A stretch of 64,000 nt of DNA from Varroa destructor (taxonomy: Eukaryota > Arthropoda > Arachnida > Mesostigmata > Varroidae), in NCBI RefSeq assembly GCF_002443255.2, contig NW_019211458.1, positions 11,864,402 through 11,928,401 of the forward strand. The letters are read 5' to 3'. Shown piece by piece: positions 11,516-25,129 of the stretch. Both the position numbers and the translations under genes were made by a program. The notes under the pieces were generated by a model, which saw nothing but the letters and a program-made list of their open reading frames with translations, made no database searches and was not told the DNA's origin. The number at the start of each line of letters is the position of its first letter. The first letter of the stretch is position 1.

Positions 11516-14500
11516 AGCACACCCTATTTTCAAATTGTTTTAACGATATCGAACATTTTTATTTACTCCGTCTCAAGATGTCAATGCATTTTTCATGTGT
11601 GGTTGTTTATGATCCGAATGAAAAAAAAAAATTTAGCATTTTTACAGTTATCGCTCGACCTCAAAAAAATAAGAGAGATTCAATATTCTATTGCAGCATG
11701 CCCACAGCGTAACGCGAATAGAAGTATCAATATAGATTTCGTTGGGCCAATATACAACGGCTTAGCGGATCTTTTTTTTCCCATTGGCAATGGGCTTCAG
11801 CTAAGCCAACGCATCCCTCACCTTGTCTGTGTGTGCCTATGTATGGAAACAGGTTAAATAACAGAATTTTAAATTAAGAAAATTCTCTGTTGGCCGCAAG
11901 TATCGTATAAATATCGTATGTTGGCTTACATGGTTTCCTTTAAATGGTTTTCATGCTAACTCGGTTAATGTCCATACAGATTGCACAGAATCATCTGTTG
12001 TACGCCGTCAATCAGCAACTCGAAAAGGGAACTTCAAAATCAGATACAAACGATCGTGAAATATCATGAAAAATCGTCCGATCATACGTTGAGAATCGAA
12101 AGGAGACATCTATAGAATTTCACTGTAACAAGAGCTGAATGAAATAGCATTGATACGAAATAAACATTATGAAACTTGGCAGCTTATTTTTTACGCTTAA
12201 CAATGGCACAATGGTAAAGCATCTAGTCATCTGGATGAAAGTACAAAGCCCAAAGCGGAATCGTGTTGACGAATCCCTTTCATTCTATTATAAGGTGAAG
12301 TGTTTTTCAGAAAAATATAACAGGACAAGACGGACATAGTCATCTGCTGCGCAGTTAGACTTATGACGCTCGATGTCAATGTTGATCTAGTTAGGCAAAG
12401 CAGCGATTGGTAAGAGAGGGTCTGGACTTCATTTCTTCCTACCTGATTTAGTATATTGGAGAAGAACAGGGCCAGTACAGGCTGAGGAAATAGCCAACAG
12501 TCGAGTCAGAAAATACGCTGTACAATCAAGTTCAATTCATATCTAATATCTTATCATTTTTAATTTGGCCATTTAGTCTTAATTAGATTATTAAAAACAA
12601 TGCCAGTCAACTATTTTGATAAGGCTGTGGGGTTGATGTCGACCTATAGGCAGCAACTGCACAGAATGCTCTTAATAGAAACTTCTTCACTGCTACACAT
12701 TCTCATCGTATGAAGTCGTATGCTCGCCAGGCAAAAACAATTTTGTCAACAGTACGATGGAATTACAAATAAATGTAGGAACGATACAACAATGTCTTCT
12801 CATAGTGCCCCTCAAAACCTAAAGCTCTATTTATAAGAACGATATAATAGCGGAAATTTAATCTGAAAGTTTTCAAGGGATAACCTGAGTATTTCGTGAT
12901 GTATGAACGCCTGCTGTTTGTAAGAGACGCTGACAACATATTCATCCAGCTTGTCCTAAACAGGCCACAGCGGTGTCATCATCTAACATCCATTTTCATA
13001 ATCTAAAAAGGATGAAAACTGGTTTCCTGCTTACAAACAAAATCTGTAAACAGCTAAATCATGTGCAAAATAGGCTAAGTATAACTTAGAGCATAATAAC
13101 TTGAAAGCTGACTACTTGTAACCTAAGGCCTTCCGCATCGGCTTCTTTCGAAGGCTATATCGATCTCAAGTCTTTTCATATTAACAAAACAATAGGGTTC
13201 AGCTGAGGTGCCAGCTAGCCTTGCTGGCTCCCAATAACCTCCGATTATACCAGATGCTGGAATACAAGTTTTTCAGCGAAGACAAATAGGAGAGGTAGGA
13301 TTTTCTGTATCCGATAGATTATTATTTGCAATTTTATTGGGTCAATCGTAATTGGAAATCAACCACTCCAGCGGACATTAACAATGAGGACAAGAAGTTT
13401 TACGATCGATCGGTCAACTTGTAATTTTCTCCTCTTTATTACACAGTAAGTATAGTAGTACGTTGAAATTAATACGGATAGTAGTAGGATTGACTCAGCG
13501 TGGCCATTGCGAGTTACGTATCATAAACTGGTATTATATCGTATTTATCGCAAAATTGCCTATCTGTAAAATGACGGTTTGAGACGAATGTTTTAGATTT
13601 CAACGTCCGTTTTAGAAGCAAATTCGTTTATTCTATGGGAACGTGAAAAACCTGATTTCGGAAGCGTCACGCGTGACAAACAATTTACCATCGAGAAATA
13701 GAACTTCTAAAGAGGAAACCAAGTAATCGTTGCTGGAGAAGAAACCGATCCGGGTCGGGCGGCCCTTGGGAAATAGCGCTATTATGAGTCAGCACTTTTT
13801 GAGATGGTTTCGTACGACCTGACACTGCAGCTTCGGTGTATTTAGCCCAAAAAAATGACGAACCTAATGGGACTTTTAAAACTTTACACAGCCCAGAAAT
13901 CATCTAACGAAGTATAGATGACGCATCTCAGAAAACGACCTAAGGGAGCAATAGCTACACTAATACGAGATCATATAAAGATAGCATAAGAATTTTGCCA
14001 TATCGGATACCTTTTAGTGAAAATGTTTCGTGTGGAAATTAATCCCTTTATGAACAAGTCATGTTTTCACCTCATTCGCTTGTCGAAATTCGAGAATATT
14101 CTGTGCCTGTTTTAGATGGGGCAAAACACATTCAGTTCACTTCTGCGTGGCCTTGTATGGCATCCAAGATGTCTTGAATACCTCTTTTCTAATTTCGAGA
14201 TTTTTTTTCAAGCTGAATTATCTTCGAAGCATATTACCATAATTTCTAATTGGCCATAGATGGTATACTATAACGCATATGGTGACTAGTTATTTTTGTT
14301 TCGTTCGAATGCAACCTCTTGTTTTGTTCGATTCGATTTACTTGCTTTACGTGGGGTAGCAAAATCTTCGAATTGTGGGCAACGGTGGAGCCAAAAAAGA
14401 ATCAAGGTCGACTCATAGGAATAACTGGGCTTCTGTTCCTTATGTCAGCACTTTCGATAACTGGAACAAACTTATTAGCCTAGGTCAATGAATCATGGAT

Positions 14501-15686
14501 CGAATATTAAATTGAAAAAGTTTTTAATATTTTGGCTCACACATGTAAGTACTATTACAGTGTTTACCCATACTACGACACGACAGCCCACTGACTAGGA
14601 GCCTCTAATCTTTCTAAAGATCATGACTGTTTTACGTTGAACAATTTCAATCCACTATATAATTACTTCTACTTGATAATCCCTGCTTCTTAAGTTATAG
14701 CTTAAGTGTATAATGAAATGATAATTAGAAAAACTTTGTCTGTTTGGCAAAGCAATCTTTTGTTTTTTGAGTTTAATTAACCGGGCTATACGACTGCTTG
14801 ATAACACTGTCGTCATATTCTCATCAATTAAAAATATAAGGTAAGTGCATGATATCAGTAGCATCATATTAGCAGTGTCAAGCTTTGCTTGATTCCTCAA
14901 AGAGAAAGCTTCAGAAACGTCGTTTCTTTTTGTTTTGCGAAATACTAAGTACGTACTCAGTTGTGCTCATAGAAGTTCCTTTCTCCTTCCTACTGAACCC
15001 TTGCTGTGCCATATCGTAACGTCAGCTCTAGCTGCACAAGCAGAAAGGGCCAAAAGCGTACAAAAAAAAGTAAAGCTAGCTTGTCTTCATACCGCTACTA
15101 CTTCTGCTACAGCCACCATGACCGGACTTTTAACCTTTGGACTCACGAAAACTTTGCGTCATTCAGTTTCTTGATGAAACCTCGCTGCTCAAACGAAGCA
15201 GCAGCAGAAACTCCATAAAACTTTTCTATAACACGACGCCTACAACGTCATAACGTAGTAATGAGCCTGAGCATCGTTCGCGGGTGCTCACGCTTCAAGT
15301 TCATTCGTAGTCCGTATGCGGACGTAAGAGAAGATGCGGCTGATTGACGCAGATTACTGACGAAGGAAAGGCCTCGGTCCAGCAAATTGTTGCTATTGGA
15401 GACAAGTTAGGATGCAGCATCTCGCAAACGTACGATGCCTTTAAGTCTTGTTACTATATTTACTAGGGTACAGAGCCACGTCTAGCTTTGCGGGCGCGCG
15501 ACATTCGCAGGCGTTGACAGGTACCGGAAACCGCTGGCAACCCAATGAACGGACGAACGAACAGTAAAGCGGTTTCCCGCTTAAGAGCATGAATCAGCTT
15601 CTGGATTTATCGGAACCTTTTCAATAGGAAGGTCGGATTGAATGAACTATGAACGGCAGGGTCTATTCACTACATTGACTTTCCAG

Positions 15687-15905
15687 GCCCTCGACACGCC
15701 GCATGCAGAGGCAGCATTGGCACACGACAGAGATCTCTTAGCTGGCTTTGTTGAGCACGGCAGCAGTGTAACGGAAAAGTTTCCCTTCGATTCATTTGCA
15801 ACAGCAGCACTGATGAACTACAGCAGGCGAGAAGGACGGGACAGTCAGAAACACAAAACGAAGCTAGGAGAGAAAGAAACAAACCTACTGGCCATCATTG
15901 AATAA
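15687..15905 (+). CDS. Candidate last coding exon with nearby poly(A) signal
   Basis: An acceptor (CATTGACTTTCCAG|GCC) is followed by 72 open codons and TAA at 15903-15905, then AATAAA 105 nt later at 16010. The peptide begins ALDTPHAEAALAHDRD, continues FVEHGSSVTEKFPFDSF and ends in a charged stretch (SQKHKTKLGEKE). The same frame also starts at an ATG at 15642, so an intronless 87-residue ORF is the alternative. The composition is GC-richer than the surroundings. The family is not recognised. Confidence 0.36.
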   Translation, partial: ALDTPHAEAALAHDRDLLAGFVEHGSSVTEKFPFDSFATAALMNYSRREGRDSQKHKTKLGEKETNLLAIIE

Positions 15906-16009
15906 GTGTTAAAATGGCTTAACAATCTATATGTTTGTTCGACGCGTATAGCTGTCAATAGTATCCTCGCCTCTTGCGCTACCTACGAGAGATGTGCTGA
16001 TTGAAACAG

Positions 16010-16015
16010 AATAAA
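16010..16015 (+). terminator. Poly(A) signal AATAAA
   Basis: This AATAAA lies 105 nt after the stop of the 15687-15905 candidate exon. It supports, but does not prove, a transcript end here. Confidence 0.3.
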
Positions 16016-16480
16016 AAATGTATAGGGGCTTAGCTTTCAACTTTTACCGCTAAATTATGACACAGGCACATTTTGAGTACAGTAAATATTGGTTAGTAAT
16101 CATTTGTTGAGTTTACATTATGTAATCCACCATAGTTGAGCAAATCAGCAAAATGCAATAAAGCTTGATAGGTTGCATCCCTTCTTATGATGGTTCATGA
16201 GTTCATATTCAAATGTCTTTAAGGACCGTTATTTTAAACTTAGTGTACAACTAAAACAAAGGCAAAGGCACTAAAGCAAATAAGGCCACTGATCCTACCT
16301 TCGGATCAAACAGGTTTGAATTATCGAAATAGTATTACCAGCGCCTGATTGAGTCTCTCAATCAACGTCATCTTTGTTTAATGTTAATTAGTAGACGAAA
16401 AACAGCATTTTGTGCATAATTCAACTGTCCTCTTCTTTTTCTAATAAGGGTTATCCTCAAAGCCATGGTATAATCTCTAT

Positions 16481-17113
16481 ATGCGCTGTACATTAATCAA
16501 GCGCACATCAATCTTCGTAGCACTGTTCCTATCTATTGCTATTAAAATAACAGATGGATTACGGCGCGAATTTTTTTTTATGATTACTGAGGTCGTTCAC
16601 AATAGATCACTAGATGAATTGCTTCTTGTCAATCGTATATCCAAACCTATTGCGTTTTGCCTATCATTTGACATACGTTCCTGGACCAGCGTTCATCGGC
16701 CTGCCATCACGAAGATCATACCTAACGATTGTTTCGTACAGTATAGAACATACTATATTCGTATTCTTCGAGCTTCATTAGCAACAACAGCAGGACCGGC
16801 GTGCATATCAAACTGCATATACTTCACTTTTAAATGAAAGATAGGCCTTCTAGTAGATTCATTTTATGCTATGCGTCAACTTAGTAGAGCTATGACTTCT
16901 GGAGACATCCCGCTTTTTTCATTCTACCGCAGCCTTAATAACAGTATCTATCAACACCGGCGGATCCTACCCGTGGCGACATCCTTATCTACAATGCTAA
17001 CAATGAATATAATAATATTGCCACGAGTGTTTCTTTGTTTCGGTGGTGTGGTGGATGCTCTTCCCTTTCATCGCTATCTATACCTGTTCTGTACCATGCA
17101 AAAAAGTATCTAG
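16481..17113 (+). pseudogene. 210-codon frame with signal-peptide-like start and one in-frame TGA
   Basis: An ATG at 16481 opens 118 codons ending at TGA 16835-16837. The same frame then stays open through an ATG at 16871 to TAG 17111-17113. The N-terminus (MRCTLIKRTSIFVALFLSIA) has a basic start and a hydrophobic core like a secretory signal. The middle has an N-glycosylation motif (NRS) and scattered cysteines, and the second part contains hydrophobic stretches. Options are a secreted 118-residue protein, a gene interrupted by one nonsense mutation, read-through, or chance in an AT-rich region. No splice sites remove the TGA obviously. The family is not recognised. Confidence 0.25.
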
Positions 17114-18191
17114 TGATAGTTCGATCAACAGCGTATCGTTAATTCTACCGCTCAGATCATCGCTACCCACGAACGCAGAATAGCTTGTATTTATTCGCCC
17201 AATGGAGCAACAGCACGTTCAGGTAGGCAAAACAGTGTCCTTGGAAAGCCAATCGATCGTCTGCCGATTGGCCGACTCATTTTTGCCGCTGTGTTAAGGA
17301 ATACAGCGGACTGTTTTGAGTGTTCGTCACTAGCGGTAACTGTTTTGTCACTTATATTGAGAGGCAACATGCAGGACACCACGAATACCTGAGATGAACC
17401 CACCTTATGTTATAACAATATTGGCTGTAACCATCAGTGGACATTTATTGCTGCCCATCTACGATGTCCAGTTGGAAAACAAAGACATTCTACTATGAAA
17501 AATCATTTCTCAACAGTAAGAGAATGAGAAAATTTTGAAAAAAACTTAGCTTTAAAAGGAAACCCTTATGATGAAGGCTCGACTGGTCTTCCATAGCTGA
17601 CAAAATCTATAATAAACCGCAACTTAGATCTCGTTGCGAGGCCCTTGACGTTTGAAATTGGATAAAAATTCTTGACGTATGCGCGTAACCGATAGGATCC
17701 GTCTAGCTTTTTACTAGGCTGATCCTAGTTCTGCTCTAGTTCTGATCTTAACATTCAACTTACTAGACTCTAGCTTGAAGCAACGATTTAGAGTAAACAT
17801 AATTTTTAGATTGCATAAAGCTATTGATTTTAGACATTTCACAGTTAGTGTAGTCCACTTGAAACGAAGCCCAAATGTTAGTGGACATGATAAAGAGTTC
17901 ATTAAGGCTTCTCAATGTTGGAAGTGCTATCACAAGTTCGAATATGTCAACTCTGTTTCAGCAGCCTGCAGCTTGCTTCGCCTATACGTGTATTAGGGTG
18001 TCTTTTTCTACAAGGTATTCCAGTAATGATGTCATTAATTCTTGTCTAGAATTTTCAAGTAGATTTAATTGTCTTCATCAGTGCATACACGGAATAAAAT
18101 ATGGCATCGAGCTAGACTGAGCTCTGCTAGCCCTACGACACGTTGTATAATCATAGTTAATCGCAATAGTTTCTCTCTATCGTAAACAAAC

Positions 18192-18590
18192 TAGCCCACC
18201 GATTGTTACCTACGCGCTACGTTTGCGGTCTTTGTGTTACTGTTAGTATTTGTTAAAAACGTTAACAAACAAGACACTGCCCCTTTCCCGGACAACGTCC
18301 CAAAAGCTGTGATGTTTGACATTTTTTTTTCTGAAAAATGCTCTATGCTTACTTCCGTAACGGCACGAAGGCAAGACAAGCCAAAGTCAGGTCGTAGTTC
18401 TGGTTCACACGTTATCATCAGTGTTGTTACTTTTATTTCGATACTGTTATCAGATGCAGTGTTGTTGGATGAGGGGCAGGTCTCTCTCGCCTTTGAAATT
18501 CAGAACGGTTTTTGTCAACCGGCATCGATCGTCAGCAACAGCTTCTTTTATCTTCTCTTTGTTAGGTGGACCGGCAAACGAACGGGATAG
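18192..18590 (+). other. 131-codon open stretch with a membrane-like segment
   Basis: The frame from a TAG before 18195 to TAG 18588-18590 lacks an early ATG. It contains ATFAVFVLLLVFVKNVN and a second hydrophobic run (VIISVVTFISILL). It lies in a GC-richer block (18200-19340) with another ORF (18566-18937) in a different frame and no long ORF after 18940. A UTR or long non-coding exon is as likely as coding. Confidence 0.18.
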
Positions 18591-20372
18591 TGTGTGAGAA
18601 TCAACGTCGCAGACAAAAGGCTGGAATAAGCAAAGATCGCTGGTGGCGTTCCTTTTCTAGCTCTGTTACTGTGGCTACATACGCACATATTAATACGGTA
18701 GAATATAGTTTTCGGTTAGAACGACTACTAGGACAAAGCGAAAAGCGTCTAACCGGGCGGAATGATCTACTCGAGGTAGGGAAGTCAGAGGAAAAAGCCA
18801 AGGTCGTTTCGGCGAACCAAGCCCTGATGGCGGCATTAGCAATAGCATTGATAAGGGTAGCAACGATGACAGCAGTTACCTCGACGCTCACGACAAGCTT
18901 TGCTTTAGTGGAAGCAGCGACTGCCGTTGCCACATAGCTACTTACGCTTACGGCGTACACACCTTACCTCGATCCTGCCTCTACAGTTAGGACTAATGTT
19001 GCTGCGTCCATTGCCGCCATCTCCTGATGTGATGCGAAAGATATATCATCACAAAGGAAGAAAGTGGTGACGGACGCGGTGCGACGAGCTATCAACAGAC
19101 GAAAGTCGCCGGGGTCAGTGGCCCATTACTCCTATTGTGGCGGTGGAAAAAGCTGCTATTCCCTGGAAAGGCTGGTGGGGTAATAGGCGTACGGCAGGCT
19201 ACGGAAGCCTAAGCACCAGATCGCGTAGCAGCTAGAGAACAAAGGCGGCAAATTGGACCCCTCGGCAGTACCAGCAGTCATAGCCAGTTTCATCAGCAAT
19301 GGCATTGAGGAATAAAAGCAAGCAACCTTAAAGAAAGGTGCGTACGCCCTGTAAACCTAGGAATAGATAGAAATACGTATTATATGAGTAATATAGGCGA
19401 TGACGTGTTACTCTTATGGAAATGTAATGGCTGTTTAGTAAGAAAACGTAATAAGGCTAAAGATAACACCTTCAAAAAGCTCATTAAGTCTACTCAGAAT
19501 ATAGTAGAAAAAAAATCGACGGACATTGTGTATACAAACAGAGTGACAGCTGGAAGAGAAGAAAAAGATATTTAGTCCAAGGATTACTAAGGTAATAATT
19601 ATTTTTAAAAGCCAATATGCATATTAAACGAAATAATATAACGAATAAATCTGCTGATAAACGACCACTTCGAATATCACTCAGTTCGAGAAATAAGGTT
19701 GTTTGTTGCCAATCATACTATTTACAACACGATTGTAGGTTTGATCCAGCTTTCGTAGACCACTTACTTGCGTTCGACTCTTATAAGCGTGTTCAAATGG
19801 CTATTACACTTAAACACGCTCATAGAACAAACGCAGTGTAATATTAATAAGTCCGCATATAAAACGAGATTCTATACACAATAAATACCCTCTGTTTTTT
19901 TTCTGTGATTCTATAAATAGTCTATATGACAAATTTTTTTTGCATCCATAGTCTGGACCTGTCTACTAACACTAACTGACGCTTCCTGTTCATTACACGA
20001 GAATGCACAGTCCCGCACGGCAGATATCGAGCTCAATAAAGAAACTAACGAGCCGTTCGTTTCCGCGATATTATGCTAATAAAAACCGTTGTTGAATCCA
20101 CTGCCACGCCGTCCGGCAGGATCAGCTTAATACGTAACAGAATATAACTACATGACTTCTATGGTGAACTACGACTATTTGGAAGTAAGATAACCTCGAT
20201 CGATGATCAATAACCGTGTGCCAGGAAAATGTCTGCTATGCCGCAGGTGATTACGCATTACGACGTCCTCAGATATACAAAGCCCTCTATGCGAATCGGT
20301 ATGCAGGAAACGAATAAACCAACTAAGTCGTGGAACATCAAAGAACACGCCCGTTCAGTATAGGATTAAGAT

Positions 20373-20591
20373 ATGTCATTGGACACTCACCAACGAAGCG
20401 GAGGTTGTCGGAGCAGAAGGCGGCTTACCGAACGGCGAAGGTGGGGTGGTTTTTGTTTAGATGTGGTCCTGTTGTTCTTGCTACTGTTTGTGTGGGCTTT
20501 GGTTGGCCTGGCTCGCCCAAGAGTGACTGAAGGATTCGCAAGCCATTCTGCTAAGCTGCTCCTCGTCTTTAGGCTTTGCACAACACTGTAA
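20373..20591 (+). CDS. Candidate small membrane ORF, type II anchor pattern
   Basis: This 72-codon ORF has a strongly basic N-terminus (RRRLTERRRWGG) followed by a hydrophobic span (FCLDVVLLFLLLFVWALVGL), like the signal anchor of a type II Golgi protein. An overlapping frame is also open, and no donor was confirmed. The GC-rich patch (about 20300-20950) could instead be a UTR or regulatory exon. Confidence 0.2.
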   Translation: MSLDTHQRSGGCRSRRRLTERRRWGGFCLDVVLLFLLLFVWALVGLARPRVTEGFASHSAKLLLVFRLCTTL

Positions 20592-23500
20592 GACGCACAT
20601 CATTAATCTTGATAAATCATAAGCGTGAGTTATTCATCTATCATCATACGCTAGCCCATTCTTTCTGTGTATCACTAAATCCTTTTACTAGGGGCCGCCA
20701 GGGTTATGGTTGTGACCTGGACTGCCCTATCGTATTACGGCTGAACTAACGCCGTCGCCTTACTCATCCTGCCTGCCGAGCACATTGTAGTTCGTGTGCA
20801 ATAGATAGCAACCGGAAAGCAACCGGCAACTGGCTACGTCTAGCGTTGGAGAGGAACTATCCTAAACGGTCCCCCCGGCCGGACGTCATTGTCGTGCGCA
20901 ATCGTGGACTCGTCGTACAATGGCTTTTACCTTTATACTCTGCCATCGTACTGCTCCAGCATAATAAATAACGTGGGTGTACTCCGAACAAAAAAAGGTT
21001 GAATGAGAACAGGGCAAGGGGGAAAAATGTTCGTTCTCTGGCTGTCTGCTTCTACCTCTTACTCCAGCTTAATGCTTAATTCTATGGGGTGGCAGCTTCT
21101 GGGAGTAGCACTGTATGACATATCTGTTACCGGATAGCTTGACTCTGCCTACAGTCAACGAAACTATAACGAAAAATAAAATAAATATAGCAAAACAAAT
21201 ATACTGTGACAGAGGTTTGGCCATCATTTGTTTTACGTATATCGACGTAGCCAATGCAGAATTCAATAATATCAGCTTGTGCAGTCGGGGTTTGTGAAAG
21301 ATACGCTTTTATGCTTCCTGCAATGATTCCCTTAAATCGATCTCTAAGATCGGTGCAAACTAGGATCGATGTTATGCTAATTTCTAAAAAGACAGAAGCA
21401 CTTATCCTTCAAAAATTCTGACAGCTTACTAGGGCTACAAGGTACTGAGTTGTACATGCGGCAGAAGAGATTGCATTTACATGCGGGAGCAGTTGCCTTA
21501 GGCCATCAAAGGAATGCGAAGTCAATCCTAGCTAGTATTAAACCGATACAAAAGGAACTTTTAGTCAGCAGGGTGAACGAACAACAAGTGGCAAGTATGA
21601 CATGACCGAAGATTTCAGTTGCTTTCACATCATTACGTCAACGAACGCTTTCTTTTCGATCTTAATTTGTTTTCTATTCATATATATTATTTCTGGACAT
21701 TTTTGCCTCAACGGCTGATGGCGCTATAGGCCCATAACAGCAGAGACATACATGCACAAAGAATGTTGCCATACGGAATATAGCATAGAAGGGATTATAT
21801 GCCGCTAGGCCACTGAGAGATCTGCAGTTTTGCCCTCCCGCATTATTCAGCAATCATCATTCCTTCGTCGCATGTTACAATCACTGGTTAGATAGAATAA
21901 GTGCAAAGTACCAGCTAAGAATGCTGCATACGCAGGCGTGGAGACGAACCAACGCGAGGCATATACTGGATGTTAACAAATAATAACTACACCGGAGTAA
22001 CTAGCTGTTTATTCGCCGTGCTGAGCAGACTGCTTCTTTTACATGATTACACGGTTTTACACTGGAGTTTACACTTACCTACATCCACCGCCCCCGGGTT
22101 CGGCTGGGAGAAGGAGCAAAACGTGCCGCCGAAAGCAAGCTACCTGCTTTGCCGACCCGTACTTCGCTTACCTCGATTCTGTGCTGTCGGTTTGTACTAG
22201 CGACGGGCAACTCGCAGTGCGGGGACTGCACTAGACAGAAAGACGCAAAAACCGAGATAGACACAGGCATCGATTCAACTTATGGTTGCTCCCGTGGAAA
22301 TTTATATATATACTCCACTATAGGTGCGATTAAAGCTACAATAGTGATATTCGTTGATGTCAGCGCGATGGACAAATGGTTAGATTATAGATCGTTTCTA
22401 GCCCTCATAGTAAACAAGAATAGCTTTTCATTATTCCTCGTGCGAAAGTTTCTCCCTTTTGTCGTTCAGCCCATAGCGAGTATTCTTAAAGCGTCCAGCC
22501 ATGTGCCATGCTGTTCCACAGCACTATCACGGAAGCAGAAAAACCTCTCTATCGAAATGAGCTAGCAGTGTCAAGTGGGACAAAAAAATACAAGCAATCA
22601 ACGTAATTTCACTTTCATACGCTAAAGGGTACGACGTATGATATTGCTTTTAAATTTTTTCCTTGATCGCTTTCGATGAGATTACCGGGGTATTTGACAG
22701 GTGCTTTTAAGCTCCTAGATACAGCACATCTATGATTGCTCTGAGCAGTAAGTGTAAGTTTTTTGCGGCAGACAAAATCACGAAGAAGTTTTTCTGGTTG
22801 GGATGTGTCATTTTCATATTCTTCAATGAATTCTGCAACTCGTATGTGCCGTATAACGAGGCTGGTGCTAGCGATCCATGCGTTCATAGTCTGCCGCACA
22901 ATGTTCAGATATAGTATTATTAAAGGAAATGAACTCTACGTGGACCGGCAGAGCAAGGGACTTTAAAACGCATTGTTTTGTCGAAACTTTGTCAGCACAG
23001 TTAGCCATCTTAATTCCAACGCTTTTCTTCATATCCGTATGGGAATGTAAGCAGTACTTTGTGGCCCTTTTTGCTAGATATTATATGGCTTTTAGAGAAC
23101 ACGAGAAGCCTTTATGTTATAGGTCAAAAGTGAAATAGAGATAGAAAAAGGGCGAGGAAGTAAAACTGAATTTTGTCATAATGTTAAACACGTCGAGATA
23201 GTCACATCGTACGAATAAAAAAAGCTCTCCAAAACACAAATGTCAAAGCGCATTGCCTTGGAGGATACCTCCAGCTGCACTGTTGTCCCCTGGAACGTCT
23301 GGGGAAATCTTTTTCAGTGAATAACGCTGACCACAAATACGAGGCCACGTTCGTAATGTGGTCCCAGTTAAAACTATAGCACACCCCTTCAGAAAACTAC
23401 TACACCTCCATTATGCCGAGAGGAGGATATAGTTTGTTTTTGGTAATTCTGCACTAAGCTAAAAAAAAAAAACCATGTTTCTCTTTGATCAAGTAAAGAA

Positions 23501-24115
23501 GATAATACTCATATATTTGATAGTTTTCTGAATTTATCATGGACTAAGACGAAGTACTCTTTCACGTGTACCTTAGCTTGCAGAAGTTTTGAGGTCAAAC
23601 CATACGTTTTTACTATGTTGCGACTCAGATATAGATCTAGTTTGTTGTCTAGATGGAAATGAAAAGAATTTGCACTGAAACAAAGCACCTAGAATAAAGC
23701 GGGTTCGTACAATTGCACAGAACAGGCATTGTTAACCTAAGTTGTTGCAAAGAGCGCAGTGTATTCATTATACATGTTAAAACCATCTAAAAACCTAACC
23801 ATGTGAGTGAAAGGCTCAATTATCTGAAACGCAACAGTTTTTTGTTACCATTGCATAATAAGAACAATGCCGTTAAGAAGGAGCTGCGCAATTAAAAGGT
23901 TGAAAAAAGCCGTCAGGCTACAAGTACCAACAAAACACTAGTTTACCACGTACCATTGGATATTCAATCAAAACAAAAAAGAAACCTCAATAGTCAGGGT
24001 AACTTTTCGAGGTTCACTAGAACGAAATGGTCTACACGAATTTAGATTAGTGGAATCAAAGTTGATGCCATGCATAGCTCACTTATAAACAGGGAATTCT
24101 TTGTGACCGTACTTT

Positions 24116-25129
24116 TTGATTTTCTCCGAAATAAGACAGTGCGCGCTTACTGCGTCTACTGACGTATGTCAGCCATGCTTGCTAGTCAGTGTATGTACTA
24201 CAGCCATCAGAACACACGAGTACCCGGCTGTTAGTTACACAGCGATGCTCTGTGCCCCCTGGTTAGCTGTCACCGTCAGAATAGCCTTCTTCTCAGTAGG
24301 CTTATTAATCTGGCAGTCAGCTCTGCGGCTGACTAAGACTGCCCTAGCTGACAGAGTAAGGTCAGTAGGAAAAAAGGGGGACGAAATAGCTCAACTAAGC
24401 AAAAACCAAGTGCCGGAGTGTCATCGAAGGATATCGTCGTAGTCGGAAGTTTATCCGGAAATGGTAAGCGCTCGCAAGGAAGAAAGCTGACCGTGGTCTG
24501 TAGGCGCTTTCTGTCCAATCAGCCATGGTAGACGAAGGAATTGGCTAAACATGAGGAGATTACTTAACCACGACGTCACGGCCAACATCAGACGGAATCG
24601 AGAGGCGCCTCCACACAGTGTGCAAAACGTGAGGAACATTCATGCAATAGGACAGCTTGGTTTCTAAACATCGAAATGGTGCTGATACGTACACCGCCGT
24701 TTCGGCTAATACCGCCAGATTCGAGAGTCTATCCGACCGTGATGTCAGTGATTGGTCCCTACTTGGGACGGAGCAGTCGAGGCAACCAGTCAGTGTAGAT
24801 AGCGTGTGCATGATGACATCTCTTGTTGCGGATAGCGATACGAGCATGATCGCAAATGATGCATATTCTTGATAGGCATAGACAGGCATATCTGTACGGG
24901 CAGATCTATGTATGTGCGAACGATTGACGGTAGTGGGGCAAAAAGTGATGCAAGAAAGAAAGGCAGTATCTATACTACGTATGATAGAGGCAGGCAGCTG
25001 AATATACAAATACACACTGACTATAATGGCGAGGATATGAACGCTGCAGTACGTAATACGTAATTTGCCGTACTTGGCGTGATATTGGGATAAAAGAGGC
25101 TGGTGCTTATTAGAGTATGCGGAGAGCAC
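24116..25129. other. GC-rich block with the longest open frame in the window
   Basis: The minus frame 25129-24560 is open for 189 codons, starting with GTG rather than ATG. On the + strand, successive frames (24116-24442, 24657-24872, 24869-25063) are also open. The 24657-24872 product is Ser/Asp-rich (RFESLSDRDVSDWSLL). No homology, splice pair or poly(A) signal settles which strand, if any, codes. Confidence 0.3.

Larger units (their letters stand above)
6070..15641. other. Mostly featureless AT-rich sequence
   Basis: It contains the repeats listed, the 11399 candidate exon and a GC-richer patch at 7390-7600. That patch ends in a good + strand donor (TCG|GTAAGC, 7583) but is open on both strands. 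The minus ORF 13685-13903 and minus ORF 14655-14900 have no splice or signal support. Nothing else was recognised. Confidence 0.5.

Noticed and set aside
12195..12280. tRNA-like or tRNA-SINE stretch with an A-box-like TGGCACAATGG and GACGAATCC later
   Set aside because: The second box does not match the B-box consensus, spacing is too long, and no acceptor or T stem forms.
13436..13455. Recursive splice site (CTCTTTATTACACAG followed by TAAGTA)
   Set aside because: A true zero-length exon needs AG directly joined to GTRAGT. Here the overlapping CAGTAAGT lacks one G.
24560..25129. Calling the 189-codon minus frame a gene
   Set aside because: Non-ATG start, unusual composition, no family signature and open frames on the other strand. 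Kept only as an observation.
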